Of a DNA stretch of 64,000 bases, positions 43,870-53,102 are shown in pieces. This DNA is from Acidobacteriota bacterium. Its GTDB lineage: Bacteria > Acidobacteriota > Terriglobia > Acidiferrales > UBA7541. Under the pieces are notes generated by a model that had not been told where the DNA came from, ran no database searches, and saw only the letters and a program-made list of their open reading frames with translations. Each line of letters opens with the position of its first letter. The stretch's first letter is position 1. The stretch is from the NCBI GenBank assembly GCA_013289855.1, contig JABCZD010000004.1:248001-312000 (forward strand). Reading direction: 5' to 3'. The translations under genes were made by a program, and so were the position numbers.

Positions 43870-45075
43870 CTACGAGCTGGGCTTATCTGGAACTGGCTGG
43901 GTAGCGAGAAAATCGTGGGCAAATCTTGGCGCATACGCGGCGAGCAGTTCCTCCACGCGTTCGGCGCTAGAAGATTTCACGATCAGGCCGGCATGATGAT
44001 ATTTGCTGACGCGATAGATGATTTCCGGATCGTTGTAGGCGGAAGCGTCCGGATTTTCTTGCCGCGCAAGAGACAGAATTATACCGGCGTAATCGTTGCG
44101 AACGGGCGGCAGCTGGTAAGCGGTCTTCCCTGCCCCGACTTCCAGGCGCGCCCATTCGCGCCACAAATTGATGCCGGAGGCGGCTTCGACAATGTCGGAG
44201 ATATACGCGCCGCCGACGCGAGCGGCGACTTCGATGAAATAGATTTTGCCGTCGGCATGTGATTTTAGAAATTCCGCGTGGGTGACGCCGCGCAGAAATC
44301 CCAGACCTTCGAGCGATTGGCGATTGATCTCCAACAGAGACTTGGTTTCGGCCGATCCGCGCGGGAGCGTGCGCGTGGTAAAAACGCCGCCTTGGTGCGA
44401 AGTGTCCAGCGGCGGCGTGCCGTAGGCATGGGCTTCGGCGAGCAAGACATTTTTCTCGGAGACCACGCTATCGACATGGAAGACCGCGCCGGGAACAAAC
44501 TGCTCGAGCAAGTAAAAGGATTGCTGGTCGCCGAGCTGATCGAGCAGCGGCCAAAGTTCGGAGGCGTGGTGCAGCTTCTTCATGCCGATGCCGGAAGCTT
44601 GCGAGCGCGGTTTTAGCAACCAGGGGGCGGGGACGCGCGCCATGAAGTCATTTAGCTCGCGATGATTGAGCACGTGGACAAATTCGGGAACGGCGATGCC
44701 CGCCTCTTTGGCGCGGGCGCGCATGGCCAGCTTGTCGCGAAAATAGCGCACCGTGGTGAGGCCCATACCCGTTATGCGCAGGTGCTCGCGCAACGCGGAG
44801 ACGTTCTCCATATCGAATTCATCGAGCGCCACGATGCGATCGATTTGATGAAAACGCGCCAGGTAGCTTACGGAATAGATGATCGCCGGCACCGGCAGGT
44901 CTTCCGGCATGGTGAAGACTTCGTCGATGCATTCGAACGGCCAGTTGGCGTGGCGGAGTTTTTCGACGGTCAGCAACAACACCGTGCAGCCCATTGCTTT
45001 GCAAGTGCGCAGGAATTCCTGGCCCTTTTCATAAGAGCTGACGCAGAGAATGGTGAGCGGTCGACTGTCCGGCAT
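43870..45075 (-). CDS. ATP-grasp domain ligase/carboxylase-like protein
   Basis: 401-residue ATP-grasp enzyme. After a Rossmann-like N-domain (1-100), the ATP-grasp region (110-320) contains the Lys in PWLLKPRSQASGIG, the EQFVPG hinge, HVDSVVSEKNVL and a metal site around IYFIEVAARVGG (Glu). Such proteins join a carboxylate to an amine or thiol using ATP. No substrate can be assigned. It follows the esterase gene by 39 bases on the same strand, at the end of the pyruvate carboxylase operon. Confidence 0.8.
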   Translation of the reverse strand: MPDSRPLTILCVSSYEKGQEFLRTCKAMGCTVLLLTVEKLRHANWPFECIDEVFTMPEDLPVPAIIYSVSYLARFHQIDRIVALDEFDMENVSALREHLRITGMGLTTVRYFRDKLAMRARAKEAGIAVPEFVHVLNHRELNDFMARVPAPWLLKPRSQASGIGMKKLHHASELWPLLDQLGDQQSFYLLEQFVPGAVFHVDSVVSEKNVLLAEAHAYGTPPLDTSHQGGVFTTRTLPRGSAETKSLLEINRQSLEGLGFLRGVTHAEFLKSHADGKIYFIEVAARVGGAYISDIVEAASGINLWREWARLEVGAGKTAYQLPPVRNDYAGIILSLARQENPDASAYNDPEIIYRVSKYHHAGLIVKSSSAERVEELLAAYAPRFAHDFLATQPVPDKPSS

Positions 45076-45114
45076 CCTTCGCCCCCTGGCTAAGAATGCG
45101 CAGTATACTGCGCT

Positions 45115-45882
45115 CTAACCCGGCGGAAACAAAAATTGCAAAAAGGGACCGACACGCGCGGCCCACGCGGCTTCATTGTGTTCGGCGCCCTCAACGCGTT
45201 CGTAATGCAAGTCGCGCTCGTACTGCCAGCCTTTGGCGAGCAACACGTCGCGGAATTTTTCCACGTCGTCCACGATGCGCGGACCTTCGCGCGTGCCGAT
45301 GTCCAGCCAGATGCGCGGGCGTGGCTCAACCGGAGCGGCAGCGGCAAAGCGAACAATGACGCGCTGGTTCCACCACACCGAGGGCGACAGCGCGGCAATT
45401 TTTCCGAAGATGTACGAAAACTTCAAGCCGAGATAAATGGAGACGAGGCCGCCGAGCGAAGACCCGCCGATTCCAGTACGCAAAGCTTCCGGCTGAGTGC
45501 GGTAATCGCGGTCCACAAACGGTTTCACTTCTTCGATTAAGAATTTGGCGTAGCGATCCGCGCGGCCGCCGCCAAGCTTCGGAACTTTGGTGGGCGTGTA
45601 CTCGCGGATGCGGGCTTTTGTGTTGTAGATGCCTACGATAATGAGCGGTTCGATCAGGCCTGCGGAAATGGCGTAATCGGCGGTTTGCCCGACGTGCCAA
45701 TCCTGGCCGTTGAAAGCCGTGGCGCCGTCGAAAAGATTCTGGCCGTCGTGAAGATAGAGCACGGGGAAACGGCGCTGCGGTTGTTGGTCGTAGTCCGGCG
45801 GGAGATAGATAATAATGTCGCGCTGATTACGCAAGAAGCGCGAGCGAAACTGGCCGTGTTTGCGAAGTTGTCCGGGCGTCAC
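45115..45882 (-). CDS. Esterase of the Fes/EsterD-like alpha/beta hydrolase family
   Basis: 255-residue hydrolase of the putative esterase family (enterochelin esterase/S-formylglutathione hydrolase-like). The nucleophile is Ser142 in GGSSLGG (139-145), the acid is probably Asp194 (WLDIGTRE), and the base is His235 (GAEHNEAAW). YLPPDYDQQPQRRFPVLYLHDG near the start is typical. The start is GTG 45882, which overlaps the pyruvate carboxylase stop as GTGA, indicating tight coupling. Substrate unknown; the link to pyruvate carboxylase is unexplained. Confidence 0.85.
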   Translation of the reverse strand: MTPGQLRKHGQFRSRFLRNQRDIIIYLPPDYDQQPQRRFPVLYLHDGQNLFDGATAFNGQDWHVGQTADYAISAGLIEPLIIVGIYNTKARIREYTPTKVPKLGGGRADRYAKFLIEEVKPFVDRDYRTQPEALRTGIGGSSLGGLVSIYLGLKFSYIFGKIAALSPSVWWNQRVIVRFAAAAPVEPRPRIWLDIGTREGPRIVDDVEKFRDVLLAKGWQYERDLHYERVEGAEHNEAAWAARVGPFLQFLFPPG

Positions 45883-48800
45883 GTTGCGATGGCCACCAGC
45901 AAGTCTTTGGCCTCGACGTGCTGCCCGGGCGCAACCAGCAGTTTGGTGATGCGACCCGAAATGGGCGCGTAAATATTCGATTGCATCTTCATGGCCTCTA
46001 GAGTGAGAAGTTTTGCGCCACGCTCCACCGCTTGATTGGCCTGTACCGCGATGCCGCTGATCACGCCGGCCGTGGGCGCGGCAACTTGGCCGGGGTCCGC
46101 GGGATCCGCCTTGGGATGCGCACGCTCGGTGACCCGCAAGGCGCGGTCGCGCACATTGACCTCGCGCGGCTGGCCGTTCAATTCAAAGAACAGCGTGCGC
46201 GTACCGTCCGGGTGCGGCTCGCTGATGGTAAGAAATTTAATGATCAGCGATTTGCCGGAGGCGATCTCGACGGTGATCTCTTCGCCGGATTTCAGCCCGT
46301 AAAAAAATGCCGGCGTCGGCAGCACGCTAACGTCGGCATAGCTTTGGCGGAACTTGTCGTATTTTATAAAAACTTCCGGATAGAGCAAATAGCTGAGCAG
46401 GTCGTCGAAGGCAATGGCGTGTCCGGTCTTTTTTTCAAGCCCCTTTTGTTCTTCCGCGAAATCGACGGCGGCGAGATTCGCGCTGGGCCGGCCTCGCAGC
46501 GGCGCGGCGCCCCGCAAAATAATTTTTTGCAATTTTGCCGGCCACCCGCCGGGCGGAACGCCCAGCACGCCGGAAAACATTTCTACAACGGAGTTAGGCA
46601 GCGCGATATCGTGTTTCTCGTCCAATTGCAAAATATCCGCGGGGCGCATCTCCTTGGCCATCAGAAATAGCGTCATGTCGCCGACTACTTTGCTGCTGGG
46701 CGTGACCTTCACGATATCGCCAAAGAGCTGGTTCACCTCCGCGTACATTTTTTCCGCTTCGCGCCAGCGGTGCCCGAGGCCCATGGCGGTGGCTTGTTCG
46801 CGTAGATTTGTATATTGCCCGCCGGGAATTTCATGCTGGTACAGGCGTGCGGAGCCGGACTTCGGGCCCGAATCGAACGCCAGGTAATAGCCGCGCACGG
46901 TTTCCCAATAGTCCGAGCACTCGTTGAAAAGTTCGCCGTCGAGTTTGGTGTCACGCGGCGTGTTGTGCAAGGCTTCGACGATGGCATTCAAGTTGGGCTG
47001 GCTGGTGCCGCCGCTCATGGAGGCGACGGCGGCGTCCGCGACGTCCACACCCGCGTCGCTGGCCATCAGGATGCTTGCGGCGTTGAGGCCGCTGGTGTCG
47101 TGCGTGTGGAAATGCACAGGTAGGGCGATTTCTTCGCGCAGGCGCTTCACCAATTGAAAGGCCGCGTACGGCTTGCACAATCCGGCCATATCTTTAATGC
47201 ACAGAAAATGCGCGCCGAGTTTTTCAAGCTGCTTGGCGAGCGTCACATAATATTTCAGCGAATACTTTGGCCGCGCCGCGTCGAGAATATCTCCGGTGTA
47301 GCAAATCGCCGCTTCGCAGACGCCGCCGCTATCGAGCGCCGCGTCAATTGCCACGCGCATGTTGTCGATGGAGTTGAGCGAATCGAAGATGCGGAAAATG
47401 TCGATGCCCTGCGCGAAGGCTTCGCGCACGAACGCGCTGATTACGTTATCGGGATATGACGCGTAGCCCACGGCGTTGGCCCCGCGCAGCAGCATCTGGA
47501 AGCAAATATTGGGAATGCGCTTGCGCAGCGCGCGCAGGCGTTGCCACGGATCTTCGTGCAGAAAACGCAACGAAGTATCGAACGTGGCCCCGCCCCACAT
47601 TTCCACGCTGAAAAGATTTGCCGCGCGTTGCGCTACCGCGCCCGCGGTGGCCAAGAGGTCATGGGTGCGCACCCGCGTGGCCATCAGGGATTGGTGTGCG
47701 TCGCGGAACGTAGTGTCCGTAATCAGCAGACGCTTTTCTTTGCGCGCCCAGGCGGCGAATTTTCTTGGCCCGAGTTTTTGCAACAGTTGGCGTGTCCCGG
47801 GCGGCGACTCGATGCCGGGAACCGCGGGCAGCACCGCGGGTTCGAACGCGACCGGCGCCGGCTTGCCTTTTACTTCCGGGTTGCCGTTGAGGATGACGTC
47901 GCCGAGATACGAGAGCACCTTCGTGGCGCGATCGCCGCGCGTGGGAAACTTGAACAGTTCCGGATAGTCTTCCAGAAAAGAAGTGGTGATTTCGCCGGCG
48001 CGAAAACGCGGATGGTTCACCACGTTTTCCACGAAGGGAATATTTGTTTTCACGCCGCGGATGCGAAATTCGCGCAGCGCGCGATCCATGCGCTGGCAGG
48101 CTTCCGGAAGATTGGAGCCCCAGGCGGTCACCTTAACGAGCAACGAATCGTAGTACGCGGCGAGTTGCGCGCCGGCATACGCGGTGCCGCCATCGAGCCG
48201 GATGCCGAAGCCCGCAGGCGAACGATAAGTGGAAAGCTTGCCGTAGTCCGGCGCGAAATTTTTGTCGGGATCTTCGGTGGTCACGCGGCATTGCAGCGCC
48301 GCGCCGTGCAGCGGAATATCCTTCTGCTGCGGCAGATTCAGCGGCTCTTTGTGCAGGTCGTAGCCCTGCGCCACCAGAATTTGCGAACGCACCAGGTCAA
48401 TGCCGGTGATCATTTCCGTGACGGTGTGCTCCACCTGGATGCGCGGATTGACTTCGATGAAATACCATTTGCTGGCATCCACGTCGTACAAAAACTCCAC
48501 GGTGCCGGCGTTGCGGTAGTTGGCTTTGCGCGCCAGCTGCAGCGCCGCGGCACACAATTCATCGCGAATTCCCGGCGGCAAGTTCGCCGCTGGCGCCACC
48601 TCCACAACTTTCTGGTACCGCCGCTGCACGGAGCAATCGCGCTCGTAAAGATGCAACAGATTGCCGTGATGGTCGCCAAGAATTTGCACTTCCAGGTGTC
48701 GAGCGCGCGGCAAATATTTTTCGAGAAACACACTGGCGTCGCCAAACGCAGACCGCGCCTCGCCTTGTGCTTCTTCGAGCAGCGCGTCCAGTTGCGTGGC

Positions 48801-49349
48801 GTCGTGTACCACGCGCATGCCACGGCCGCCGCCGCCCATGGCCGCTTTCACAATGACGGGATAACCGATTTGTTTTGCGATTTTCTGCGCTTCCGTGGCA
48901 GAAGTGACCGGATCTTCCGTGCCTGGCAGCACGCGCACGCCAGCCGACGCGGCGAGTTTGCGCGCCGCGGTCTTGTCGCCCAGCAATTCCAGCAAGTCCG
49001 GCGTCGGACCAATGAAAATAATGCCGGCGTTCGCACACGCGCGCGCGAACGCGGCATTCTCCGCTAAAAATCCGTAGCCGGGATGTATCGCGTCGACGCC
49101 TTTTTCTTTGGCCAGCGCCACGATTCCCGGAATATCGAGATACGCCTCGACGGGACCTTTGCCCGCGCCAATCTGGTACGCCTCGTCCGCCTTAAAGCGG
49201 TGCAGCGCCAAGCGATCTTCCTGCGAATAGATCGCCACAGTACGCAACCCAAGTTCGTTGGCGGCGCGGAATACGCGGATGGCGATTTCGCTGCGGTTCG
49301 CGGCGAGCAGTTTCTTGATCGGCTGCAACTTTGTTGGTCGTGGACTCAT
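45879..49349 (-). CDS. pyc: Pyruvate carboxylase
   Basis: Biotin enzyme that makes oxaloacetate from pyruvate and bicarbonate with ATP; 1156 residues, the normal single-chain length. The biotin carboxylase half (about 10-465) has the ATP-grasp loop GGGGRGMRV and EVNPRIQVEHTVTE. The carboxyltransferase domain (about 540-830) begins TTFRDAHQSLMATR. The biotinyl domain at the C-terminus has EAMKMQS, the Lys being biotinylated. Pyruvate carboxylase replenishes the TCA cycle and starts gluconeogenesis. It is followed without a gap by the esterase (GTGA overlap) and then the ATP-grasp gene. Start ATG 49349. Confidence 0.95.
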   Translation of the reverse strand: MSPRPTKLQPIKKLLAANRSEIAIRVFRAANELGLRTVAIYSQEDRLALHRFKADEAYQIGAGKGPVEAYLDIPGIVALAKEKGVDAIHPGYGFLAENAAFARACANAGIIFIGPTPDLLELLGDKTAARKLAASAGVRVLPGTEDPVTSATEAQKIAKQIGYPVIVKAAMGGGGRGMRVVHDATQLDALLEEAQGEARSAFGDASVFLEKYLPRARHLEVQILGDHHGNLLHLYERDCSVQRRYQKVVEVAPAANLPPGIRDELCAAALQLARKANYRNAGTVEFLYDVDASKWYFIEVNPRIQVEHTVTEMITGIDLVRSQILVAQGYDLHKEPLNLPQQKDIPLHGAALQCRVTTEDPDKNFAPDYGKLSTYRSPAGFGIRLDGGTAYAGAQLAAYYDSLLVKVTAWGSNLPEACQRMDRALREFRIRGVKTNIPFVENVVNHPRFRAGEITTSFLEDYPELFKFPTRGDRATKVLSYLGDVILNGNPEVKGKPAPVAFEPAVLPAVPGIESPPGTRQLLQKLGPRKFAAWARKEKRLLITDTTFRDAHQSLMATRVRTHDLLATAGAVAQRAANLFSVEMWGGATFDTSLRFLHEDPWQRLRALRKRIPNICFQMLLRGANAVGYASYPDNVISAFVREAFAQGIDIFRIFDSLNSIDNMRVAIDAALDSGGVCEAAICYTGDILDAARPKYSLKYYVTLAKQLEKLGAHFLCIKDMAGLCKPYAAFQLVKRLREEIALPVHFHTHDTSGLNAASILMASDAGVDVADAAVASMSGGTSQPNLNAIVEALHNTPRDTKLDGELFNECSDYWETVRGYYLAFDSGPKSGSARLYQHEIPGGQYTNLREQATAMGLGHRWREAEKMYAEVNQLFGDIVKVTPSSKVVGDMTLFLMAKEMRPADILQLDEKHDIALPNSVVEMFSGVLGVPPGGWPAKLQKIILRGAAPLRGRPSANLAAVDFAEEQKGLEKKTGHAIAFDDLLSYLLYPEVFIKYDKFRQSYADVSVLPTPAFFYGLKSGEEITVEIASGKSLIIKFLTISEPHPDGTRTLFFELNGQPREVNVRDRALRVTERAHPKADPADPGQVAAPTAGVISGIAVQANQAVERGAKLLTLEAMKMQSNIYAPISGRITKLLVAPGQHVEAKDLLVAIAT

Positions 49350-49457
49350 TCGTGGCGCGCGCAGCTATCCGGCGCAAAAGCGATGCGCGAATCTTACATT
49401 GTTTCACGCACCAAGTGCGAGACCCCGGCAATTTTTTCGATGGAAGAAAGCAGGTTT

Positions 49458-50804
49458 TTACTGGCTGGGCGGCCCGGCGGTGTTGGTTGAAGCCCCGGTC
49501 GTGGAGCCCGGTGTAGTGGCCGCCAGGACCGGTGGAGGAGCATTCTTCAACGATTGCAGCTGTGCCTGCACCTGGGCCCACTCCTTGGGCTTGGCCTTGG
49601 TGGCGTACGGCGCGTCCGGCTGACTGTAGAAATACAGCAACTCTGCGCGAACATCGGGCGGAGCACTGACGAAATTATCCTTCGCCAAAGCGGCCAGCAA
49701 TTTCGCATGCGTCTCGTCGTTTAGTTTGTATTTGCCAGGGCCGGAAGTTTCGCCGGTATCAAAATTGTCGTTGACCAGCTCCAAATGCCCATTGCCCTGC
49801 TGCGCGAGCAACCCTTTGTAACGGTCCAGCGTGGCATTAAAGCTGGCCTCAAACATTTTTTCCGTCGCCGGCGTGGGCGTGCGAAACTGCAACACTTTCA
49901 GCGGACCAATTTTGGGTACCAGACGCAATAAAAACGCGGCAAATTTATCGCCAAACGAAGGCTGCTGGTAATCATGGCCCCACTCTTTTTCGTAGCTCGC
50001 GCGCGATAAATTGTAGAGAAATTTTCTCTTCGTAATGCCCGGGTCGTCCTTCATGATCTCTTTGCCTTTTAGACTCCAGGCGATGCGCGTGGCCTCCGGA
50101 AGAAGCTTGCTAACGTCGCGGCGGTAGGAATTGAGCGCCTTGTCTTCGCTGGTCAGTACCGTCTTCAAACTCAAACCGTAGGTTTCCTGGAAGGCCTGTT
50201 CGAGCAGCGGCACGGAAACCTGAAAGCCGATGAAGTCGTGATAACTGGCGGGGGCATAGCGCTGTTGCGCAACTTCGATCACATCGAATCCGAATTCCGT
50301 CTTCACATGCGCCAGGGGATCGTCGCCGTAGGTGACCGTGTTACCGAACTTCCTTTTCAGCTTGGGGTACAGCTCCGGAACGGCGAGATTGGTGCCGAGA
50401 CGATGACCGTCATTATCCGCGGCGTAGTGCGCCAGCGCGCCCAGCGCGAACGCGTAACCATTCAAATCTTGCGCGTCGCACAACAACGCGATTACAAAAT
50501 CTCCGCTGCGCACGTAATGCGTCAAATCGCTCACCAGCTTGCTGCCGTGCGGGTAGTAGCCCATGTCTTGAATAATTGCGCCGCCGTAAGCGTACCCGTG
50601 CGCCACCTTCAATTCGTCGGGCGTCGCGTTGGGGAAACGCTTGAGCAACACCGGTTTGATGTTGGTGTCCCATACCGCATCGATGATGGCTTCATGCGAC
50701 AGCACGGCGTAAGCCTCGCTGCCCGGTACGCCGCCGAAAAGCAGCAGTGCGGTGCAAGTGATGGCCAAGACGATTCTCGTGATGCGAAAAGCGAAGGAGT
50801 TCAA
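49458..50804 (-). CDS. Exported zinc-dependent phospholipase C-like protein
   Basis: 448-residue exported protein. The N-terminal segment (RITRIVLAITCTALLLFGG) is a signal sequence. The mature part (about 40-200) matches the zinc-dependent phospholipase C/S1-P1 nuclease-like domain: VLSHEAIIDAVW, GYAYGGAIIQDMGYYPHGSK, THYVRSGDFVIAL, and GALAHYAADNDGHRLGTN with clustered His/Asp ligands. The C-terminal half is unassigned, ending in a Pro/Thr/Ala-rich tail. I chose TTG 50804, since it begins a normal signal peptide and AGAGAG lies upstream; TTG 50864 is the other in-frame choice. Substrate unproven. Confidence 0.75.
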   Translation of the reverse strand: MNSFAFRITRIVLAITCTALLLFGGVPGSEAYAVLSHEAIIDAVWDTNIKPVLLKRFPNATPDELKVAHGYAYGGAIIQDMGYYPHGSKLVSDLTHYVRSGDFVIALLCDAQDLNGYAFALGALAHYAADNDGHRLGTNLAVPELYPKLKRKFGNTVTYGDDPLAHVKTEFGFDVIEVAQQRYAPASYHDFIGFQVSVPLLEQAFQETYGLSLKTVLTSEDKALNSYRRDVSKLLPEATRIAWSLKGKEIMKDDPGITKRKFLYNLSRASYEKEWGHDYQQPSFGDKFAAFLLRLVPKIGPLKVLQFRTPTPATEKMFEASFNATLDRYKGLLAQQGNGHLELVNDNFDTGETSGPGKYKLNDETHAKLLAALAKDNFVSAPPDVRAELLYFYSQPDAPYATKAKPKEWAQVQAQLQSLKNAPPPVLAATTPGSTTGASTNTAGPPSQ

Positions 50805-51021
50805 GTTGTTCGTTTTCTCTCTGCCATGAAGCGCGACGGCGTGGCTCGAAACGAGCGATACCAAGAACGAGTGGCTGCCGGTGTTTACAGCGAGAACGCA
50901 CGCATGCAGGCAACTCAGAAATTAGATGAGTTTTTCGGGTAAAAGGAGTGCGGTCGCCATTGCTGGAATAGCAAGGGTGGAATGGCAAGGAGGTAAGCGC
51001 GCTTCCCGAAAAACAAGAAAA

Positions 51022-51645
51022 TTAGTACTTACGCAGTACGCCGATCACCCGCCCTTGAATCTTCACGTCGCTGGCCGCCACAAAAATCGGCGCCATTTCG
51101 GAGTTCGCGGGTTGCAGCCGGATTTTCCCAGCCGGCTCGCGATAAAAACGCTTCAGCGTCGCTTCGTCCCCGCCCACCAACGCCACCACGATGTCGCCGG
51201 CATTCGCCACTTGCGTCTGCTCGCAGACTACGTAGTCGCCATCCATGATGTGATCTTCAATCATGGAGCTACCCTTCACCTGCAAAACGTAGGAGTTTCC
51301 GCCACGTGCGAAGTCTCCCAGCGACAATGTCTCGCGCTCTTCCACCGCTTCGAGAGGACGCCCCGCGGCAATCCGCCCCAGCAGCGGCAACTCCTGAATC
51401 CTGCGCTCGATCACTTGCTCCTTCACGGACTTGGGCAATTGCAGAATTTCGATCGAGCGGCTCTGGTTGTATCCGCGGCGAATGAATCCTTTTTTCTCCA
51501 GCGTCGAGATGTGCTTGTGCACCGTGGCCAGCGACGTCAATTTCAAGCCCTTGCCAATCTCTTCAAAACTCGGCGCATAACCATGCTTCGTCTCAAACGA
51601 AACCAGATAATCGAGCACTTCTTTTTGCCGTTTAGTGAGGGCCAT
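51022..51645 (-). CDS. lexA: LexA SOS repressor
   Basis: 207-residue SOS-response repressor/autoprotease. The N-terminal winged helix (1-65) includes SFEEIGKGLKLTSLATVHKH as recognition region. The cleavage site is Ala94-Gly95 (RIAAGRP). The catalytic pair is Ser127 (GSSM) and Lys165 (EATLKRF). RecA filaments stimulate self-cleavage. The gene reads toward the phospholipase-like gene. An upstream GTTC-N7-GTTC sequence (separate entry) is the likely operator through which it represses itself. Confidence 0.95.
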   Translation of the reverse strand: MALTKRQKEVLDYLVSFETKHGYAPSFEEIGKGLKLTSLATVHKHISTLEKKGFIRRGYNQSRSIEILQLPKSVKEQVIERRIQELPLLGRIAAGRPLEAVEERETLSLGDFARGGNSYVLQVKGSSMIEDHIMDGDYVVCEQTQVANAGDIVVALVGGDEATLKRFYREPAGKIRLQPANSEMAPIFVAASDVKIQGRVIGVLRKY

Positions 51646-51697
51646 ATGTGCCTCCAGGTGCGAACAGCGAGCGAAAGTCCTAGCCTAACTTTAAGGC

Positions 51698-51712
51698 GAA
51701 CACAAGGCGAAC
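51698..51712 (-). promoter_or_regulatory. Putative LexA operator GTTC-N7-GTTC
   Basis: On the minus strand the sequence reads GTTC-GCCTTGT-GTTC, part of a perfect direct repeat of AAGGCGAAC (51693-51701 and 51704-51712 on the plus strand). It lies 53-67 bases upstream of the lexA start. This is the direct-repeat LexA box known from Alphaproteobacteria and reported for an acidobacterium. It also lies between lexA and the divergent membrane gene. Confidence 0.75.
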
Positions 51713-51794
51713 GTCAAGCGATTAATTAATTGAGGTAAAGTTCGCCGGCAGTCGCTTCCGCACAAAGTAGCTTCATGTTATATACGTCCCCACC

Positions 51795-52823
51795 TTGCCC
51801 GATTCATTGTCTGCCGCCGCGGGTTCCAAATCGCCAGCCGTCACAGCGGCCGCCGTCGTCGCGATTATTGGCAGTCTCCTCGTATTCCTTCTTGCGGCGC
51901 TGGGGCTATTAGGCGTCGCACTTCAGGGCATCGTCCCCAACCCAAACGTAACGCCAGCTGGCTCTCCTGCGGCGGGCTATCTCGGCGTCGCAATTATTGC
52001 CGCATGTGGCGGCTGGGGACTCGCCAGCGGCATCGGTCTACTTCGTTATCGCGATTGGGCGCGCACCTCCACTCTGGTGTGGTCGGGAATCACGCTGGTC
52101 TTCGGGAGCATCGTGTTCTTGGCTACGCTGACAATCAAGATCCCGGTTCCACCGAACGCGCCGCCCCAAACGACATTGTTAGCGCGATTGTTCATTGCGC
52201 TGTTTTTCGGTTTGCCCGCCGCAGTCGCCATTTGGTGGTTGATCCTGTTCTCCCAAAAATCCATTCGGCAATTGTTCGATGCCTTGTCTGCCCCACCAAA
52301 AGGGCCTCTCGACGAATCAGGATTTCCGATCACCGCACCTCGAACCCGCATCCCCGTGCCCATCGCTGTAGTCGCCTGGGTCCATATAGGGTCTGGCGTC
52401 CTTGCTCTCTTCTTCTGGCATTTTCACCAAAGCCGATTGCTGCTTTTGGGACATATTTTTCGCGGTCCAACAGCGGCGGCGATGACCGTTGCGTTTTGCG
52501 TGGTTGCTTTCGTGGGCGGCGTCGGGCTTTTGCGGCGGAGGCTTTGGGCTTTCTGGCTAACGGTGTGCTATGAATCGTTTGTAATAGTGAGTGGCACGAT
52601 CTCGCTTCTAAGTCCGGAGCGCCTCGTTCTTAGAAAAGAAATTACCGCGTCTTATGAATTAAAACCCCGTCACGTCATCCTCCCCGATCAGTTTTTCGAT
52701 GCCATCGCATTTCTGACGCTACTCATGTCCGCAGCCTTTCTAGTAATCCTGCTCTACTATCGGCCCAGCCCTCTGGCCCACGACTCAAACACATCCACCG
52801 GATCCGGCACCTGGGGAGACTAA
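51795..52823 (+). CDS. Polytopic membrane protein, unknown
   Basis: 342-residue integral membrane protein with about eight hydrophobic helices (near 20-45, 62-82, 92-112, 130-152, 188-212, 225-250, 255-275 and 300-322). Loops are Pro-rich. I do not recognise a family. The start is TTG 51795, without a clear ribosome site. It is divergent from lexA, and the putative LexA operator lies between them, so it might be damage-regulated; this is inference. Confidence 0.6.
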   Translation: MPDSLSAAAGSKSPAVTAAAVVAIIGSLLVFLLAALGLLGVALQGIVPNPNVTPAGSPAAGYLGVAIIAACGGWGLASGIGLLRYRDWARTSTLVWSGITLVFGSIVFLATLTIKIPVPPNAPPQTTLLARLFIALFFGLPAAVAIWWLILFSQKSIRQLFDALSAPPKGPLDESGFPITAPRTRIPVPIAVVAWVHIGSGVLALFFWHFHQSRLLLLGHIFRGPTAAAMTVAFCVVAFVGGVGLLRRRLWAFWLTVCYESFVIVSGTISLLSPERLVLRKEITASYELKPRHVILPDQFFDAIAFLTLLMSAAFLVILLYYRPSPLAHDSNTSTGSGTWGD

Positions 52824-53102
52824 ATTCGCAATAGCCGCGCGCGAGGATAAACGTTGCACTCGTCTTTCCTTGCTTTGTTTGTTCGCGCACAGGCCCACCT
52901 GACGTTTGCGCACTATCCCCGCTTTGACGCAAGCGCTATGGTATTCTTTAGCTTAGGATTTCTGCGGTCCGCTTCAGCGTCATCTGGCATGCCCGCCGCG
53001 CCGCACGATTTCCACATAACCGTTCCTGCGCCAGGCGCGTACTGAGGGGTTCCGCCTGCTGCGCGCGGCAAATAAAGTGAGTTAGCGAGGACTTGGGGAG
53101 AT

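Noticed and set aside
47541..49067. Long open frame on the plus strand opposite pyruvate carboxylase
   Set aside because: Antisense to a clear coding gene with strong motifs; no ribosome site or domain.
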